Positions 62,442-64,000 of a stretch of 64,000 bases of DNA are shown here, piece after piece (the stretch's first letter is position 1; each line of letters begins with the position of its first letter). A model generated the notes under the pieces. That model was not told where the DNA came from and did not search any database. It saw only the letters and a list, made by a program, of their open reading frames with translations. This DNA is from Mucilaginibacter rigui (GTDB taxonomy: Bacteria > Bacteroidota > Bacteroidia > Sphingobacteriales > Sphingobacteriaceae): contig NZ_JACWMW010000003.1 in assembly GCF_014773275.1 (NCBI RefSeq), positions 248,001 to 312,000 on the forward strand. The letters run 5' to 3'. Both the position numbers and the translations under genes were made by a program.

Positions 62442-63497
62442 ATGGATAGAAGACAGTTTATAAAAAGCAGCGGCCTTACAGCTGCTTCTTTGGCGCTTTT
62501 GAATCAAACGTTTGGAGCATCGCCTGGCGGGTTTAAACGCAACCCCAATATAAAGGCAATTTCCGGATCGTGGTTTGAGTTTGCTCATGGATCTGATGCA
62601 GAAGGTAAATACTGGAATCCGGCATTACCTAATTTTACCGAAGCGCAATGGAGGGCAAAAGTGATGGAAATGAGCGAAGCCGGGATGGAGTACCTGGTGC
62701 TAATGTCTGTTGCCAATAATGGGAAAACCTTTTATCCTTCGGCATTACAGCCTAGGTATGAGTATGCTTGTACTGATCCACTTGAAGCTGTTTTATCAGC
62801 AGCAGACGAATGTGGGGTTAAGTTTTTTGTAAGTAACGACTTCTGGACCGACTGGACAGAAACAGGCAAAATGATGTCTGACCCTGCTTTGGCAGGTCTT
62901 CGTGAAAAGGGTATGGAAGAAATAGCCGGTAAGTATGCTCATCATAAAAGTTTTTATGGCTGGTATTATCCCAACGAGTCGGGTTTTTGGCATACGGTTG
63001 ATGATACCACTATTAAATATGTAAACGAATGCAATCGGGTAGCTAAAAAGTTAACACCCCGTTCAGTTAATCTTATTGCTCCTTATGGTACAAAATCTAT
63101 CCGTTTTGACGATAAGTATGTAAGCCAGCTTGACAAGCTTGATATTGATATAGTAGCTTACCAGGATGAGATAGGTGTTAAAAAAGCAAGGGTAGGTACT
63201 GCAGGTAAATATTACGAAACCCTTTATAAATCGCACCAAAAGGCGGGCCGGTCAAGGCTTTGGGCTGATATGGAAATATTTGAGTTTGAAGGAGAGGTTT
63301 ATAATAGTGCGTTAGTGCCGGCCGGTTTTGACAGGGTTTTAAAGCAAATGGAAGATATCTCGCCATTTGTAGAGCATATTTTAATTTACCAGTACATGGG
63401 TTTGATGAATAAGCCTGGTTCGATAGCTACAGCAGGTCATCCGGATTCTGAAAAACTTTATAAAAATTATATGGCCTGGCTTAAAGTGCAGCAATAA
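62442..63497 (+). CDS. Exported DUF4434 domain protein (TIM-barrel, glycoside-hydrolase-like)
   Basis: 351 residues. The leader MDRRQFIKSSGLTAASLALL is a twin-arginine signal. The rest is a TIM-barrel with WFEFAHGSDAEGKYWNP, EAGMEYLVLMSVAN, YGWYYPNESGFW and a C-terminal EHILIYQYMGLMNKPGS. The Glu residues of PNES and DMEIFEFEGE are candidate acid-base pairs. Substrate is unknown. The divergent ROK gene suggests sugar-dependent control. Confidence 0.85.
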   Translation: MDRRQFIKSSGLTAASLALLNQTFGASPGGFKRNPNIKAISGSWFEFAHGSDAEGKYWNPALPNFTEAQWRAKVMEMSEAGMEYLVLMSVANNGKTFYPSALQPRYEYACTDPLEAVLSAADECGVKFFVSNDFWTDWTETGKMMSDPALAGLREKGMEEIAGKYAHHKSFYGWYYPNESGFWHTVDDTTIKYVNECNRVAKKLTPRSVNLIAPYGTKSIRFDDKYVSQLDKLDIDIVAYQDEIGVKKARVGTAGKYYETLYKSHQKAGRSRLWADMEIFEFEGEVYNSALVPAGFDRVLKQMEDISPFVEHILIYQYMGLMNKPGSIATAGHPDSEKLYKNYMAWLKVQQ

Positions 63498-63528
63498 ATT
63501 AATGAGATAACAACCACTAAACTCCATC

Positions 63529-64000
63529 ATGAAAAAAGTATCAACCTCCATTGTTTTGCTTCTTGCCCTATTATTAAATGTAAGTGCGCAAAAACACATT
63601 TTGAATTACAGGATTAAGGAGGAATTTTCGCCTGCTAATGATATTGTAGGTATTCAGTTTGATAGTAAGGGTGCTATGTGGGTAGCCACATCATATGGTT
63701 TGTATAAAAAGGAACAAAATGAATGGGTGCTTAGTGGCGCCGCTAATATTTATATGCAGTCTTTTTTTATTGATAAGCACGATAAGATATGGACGGCGTT
63801 ATGGGGTGAAGGAGTGCATGCAAGTGTGGACGGAAAAAAATGGGAATCAATTAAAGCAGCTGCGCCCTCGGGTTCGGCCAATGTAATAACTGCCGATAAT
63901 AAAGGCGAAATATGGGTAGGTGATTTTAGCGCGGGCGTTTTAAGATCGGGTAAAGATAAATGGATTAATTACAAGGCGGGCAATGTTGGGCTTGGCGATA
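63529..64000 (+). CDS. Two-component-regulator-type beta-propeller protein, N-terminal part
   Basis: The gene starts at ATG 63529 and runs off the window end, 157 codons being visible. A signal peptide (VSTSIVLLLALLLNVSAQ) leads to repeats of the reg-prop type: GIQFDSKGAMWVATSYGLYK, then a FFIDKHDKIWTALWGEGVHA repeat and ADNKGEIWVGDFSAGVL. Such seven-bladed propellers are sensor domains of hybrid two-component systems, but stand-alone secreted ones also exist and the rest is not visible. It begins 31 bp after the DUF4434 stop, so it is probably cotranscribed. Confidence 0.8.
   Translation, partial: MKKVSTSIVLLLALLLNVSAQKHILNYRIKEEFSPANDIVGIQFDSKGAMWVATSYGLYKKEQNEWVLSGAANIYMQSFFIDKHDKIWTALWGEGVHASVDGKKWESIKAAAPSGSANVITADNKGEIWVGDFSAGVLRSGKDKWINYKAGNVGLGD

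Overview
The window reads as chromosomal DNA of a Bacteroidota, most likely a member of the Sphingobacteriaceae close to Mucilaginibacter or Pedobacter. The grounds are two SusC/SusD outer-membrane pairs, GH92, DUF3570/DUF4266, SusD-type lipoprotein signals, and promoters with a TAnnTTTG-like -7 element. Genus is inferred from gene content only. I saw no rRNA, tRNA, CRISPR array, intact insertion sequence or phage gene.

Layout. (1) 1-6154: the C-terminal part of a Ser/Thr kinase, a ThuA-like protein, a secreted protein of unknown role, a DUF4395 membrane protein and a secreted GH92 alpha-mannosidase. (2) 6250-16861: two minus-strand SusC/SusD operons, the first also carrying a DUF4397 lipoprotein. 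The second has a terminator-like hairpin in its leader. (3) 17494-23579: a VOC protein, a perfect 40-bp palindrome, then a six-gene plus-strand array around a type-3 copper tyrosinase with a heme-motif lipoprotein and a small Cys-motif membrane protein. (4) 23737-26455: class I aldolase, GH25 lysozyme and a small membrane protein. (5) 29241-36839: a fused scar of two metal-efflux genes, a VIT family transporter, a Rieske/thioredoxin/ApbE/DUF4266/DUF3570 array, a cytochrome b and an OmpR-type two-component pair. (6) 26448-28965 and 36916-60852: a dense stress and fermentation region. It holds alcohol dehydrogenase, LOG protein, patatin, six universal stress proteins, two flavin-binding PNPOx-like proteins, CHAD, an MgtA-type ATPase, glucan phosphorylase, phosphoketolase, a degenerate L,D-transpeptidase, an aldehyde dehydrogenase, a histidine kinase and a flavodoxin. 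(7) 60929-64000: a ROK repressor, a DUF4434 protein and the start of a beta-propeller protein.

Main result. Almost every transcription unit of the stress region carries the same promoter architecture on either strand. A 12-bp dyad TGAY-N4-RTCA lies exactly 23 bp upstream of an (N)AnnTTTR -7 box. In most cases a second, often weaker, dyad sits exactly 22 bp (two helical turns) from the first, centre to centre. This places the proximal dyad near -41.5, the class II activator position of Crp/Fnr proteins. The genes therefore look like one regulon, resembling in content the low-oxygen or dormancy regulons known elsewhere. The regulator itself is not in the window.

The same region is littered with decaying genes: an acetate kinase stub beside phosphoketolase, a P-type ATPase relic, a histidine-kinase relic coupled to an intact response regulator, and a CzcA/P-type-ATPase scar. 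It also holds enzymes with altered catalytic residues: an L,D-transpeptidase without Cys and a glucan phosphorylase whose PLP-lysine position is Thr.
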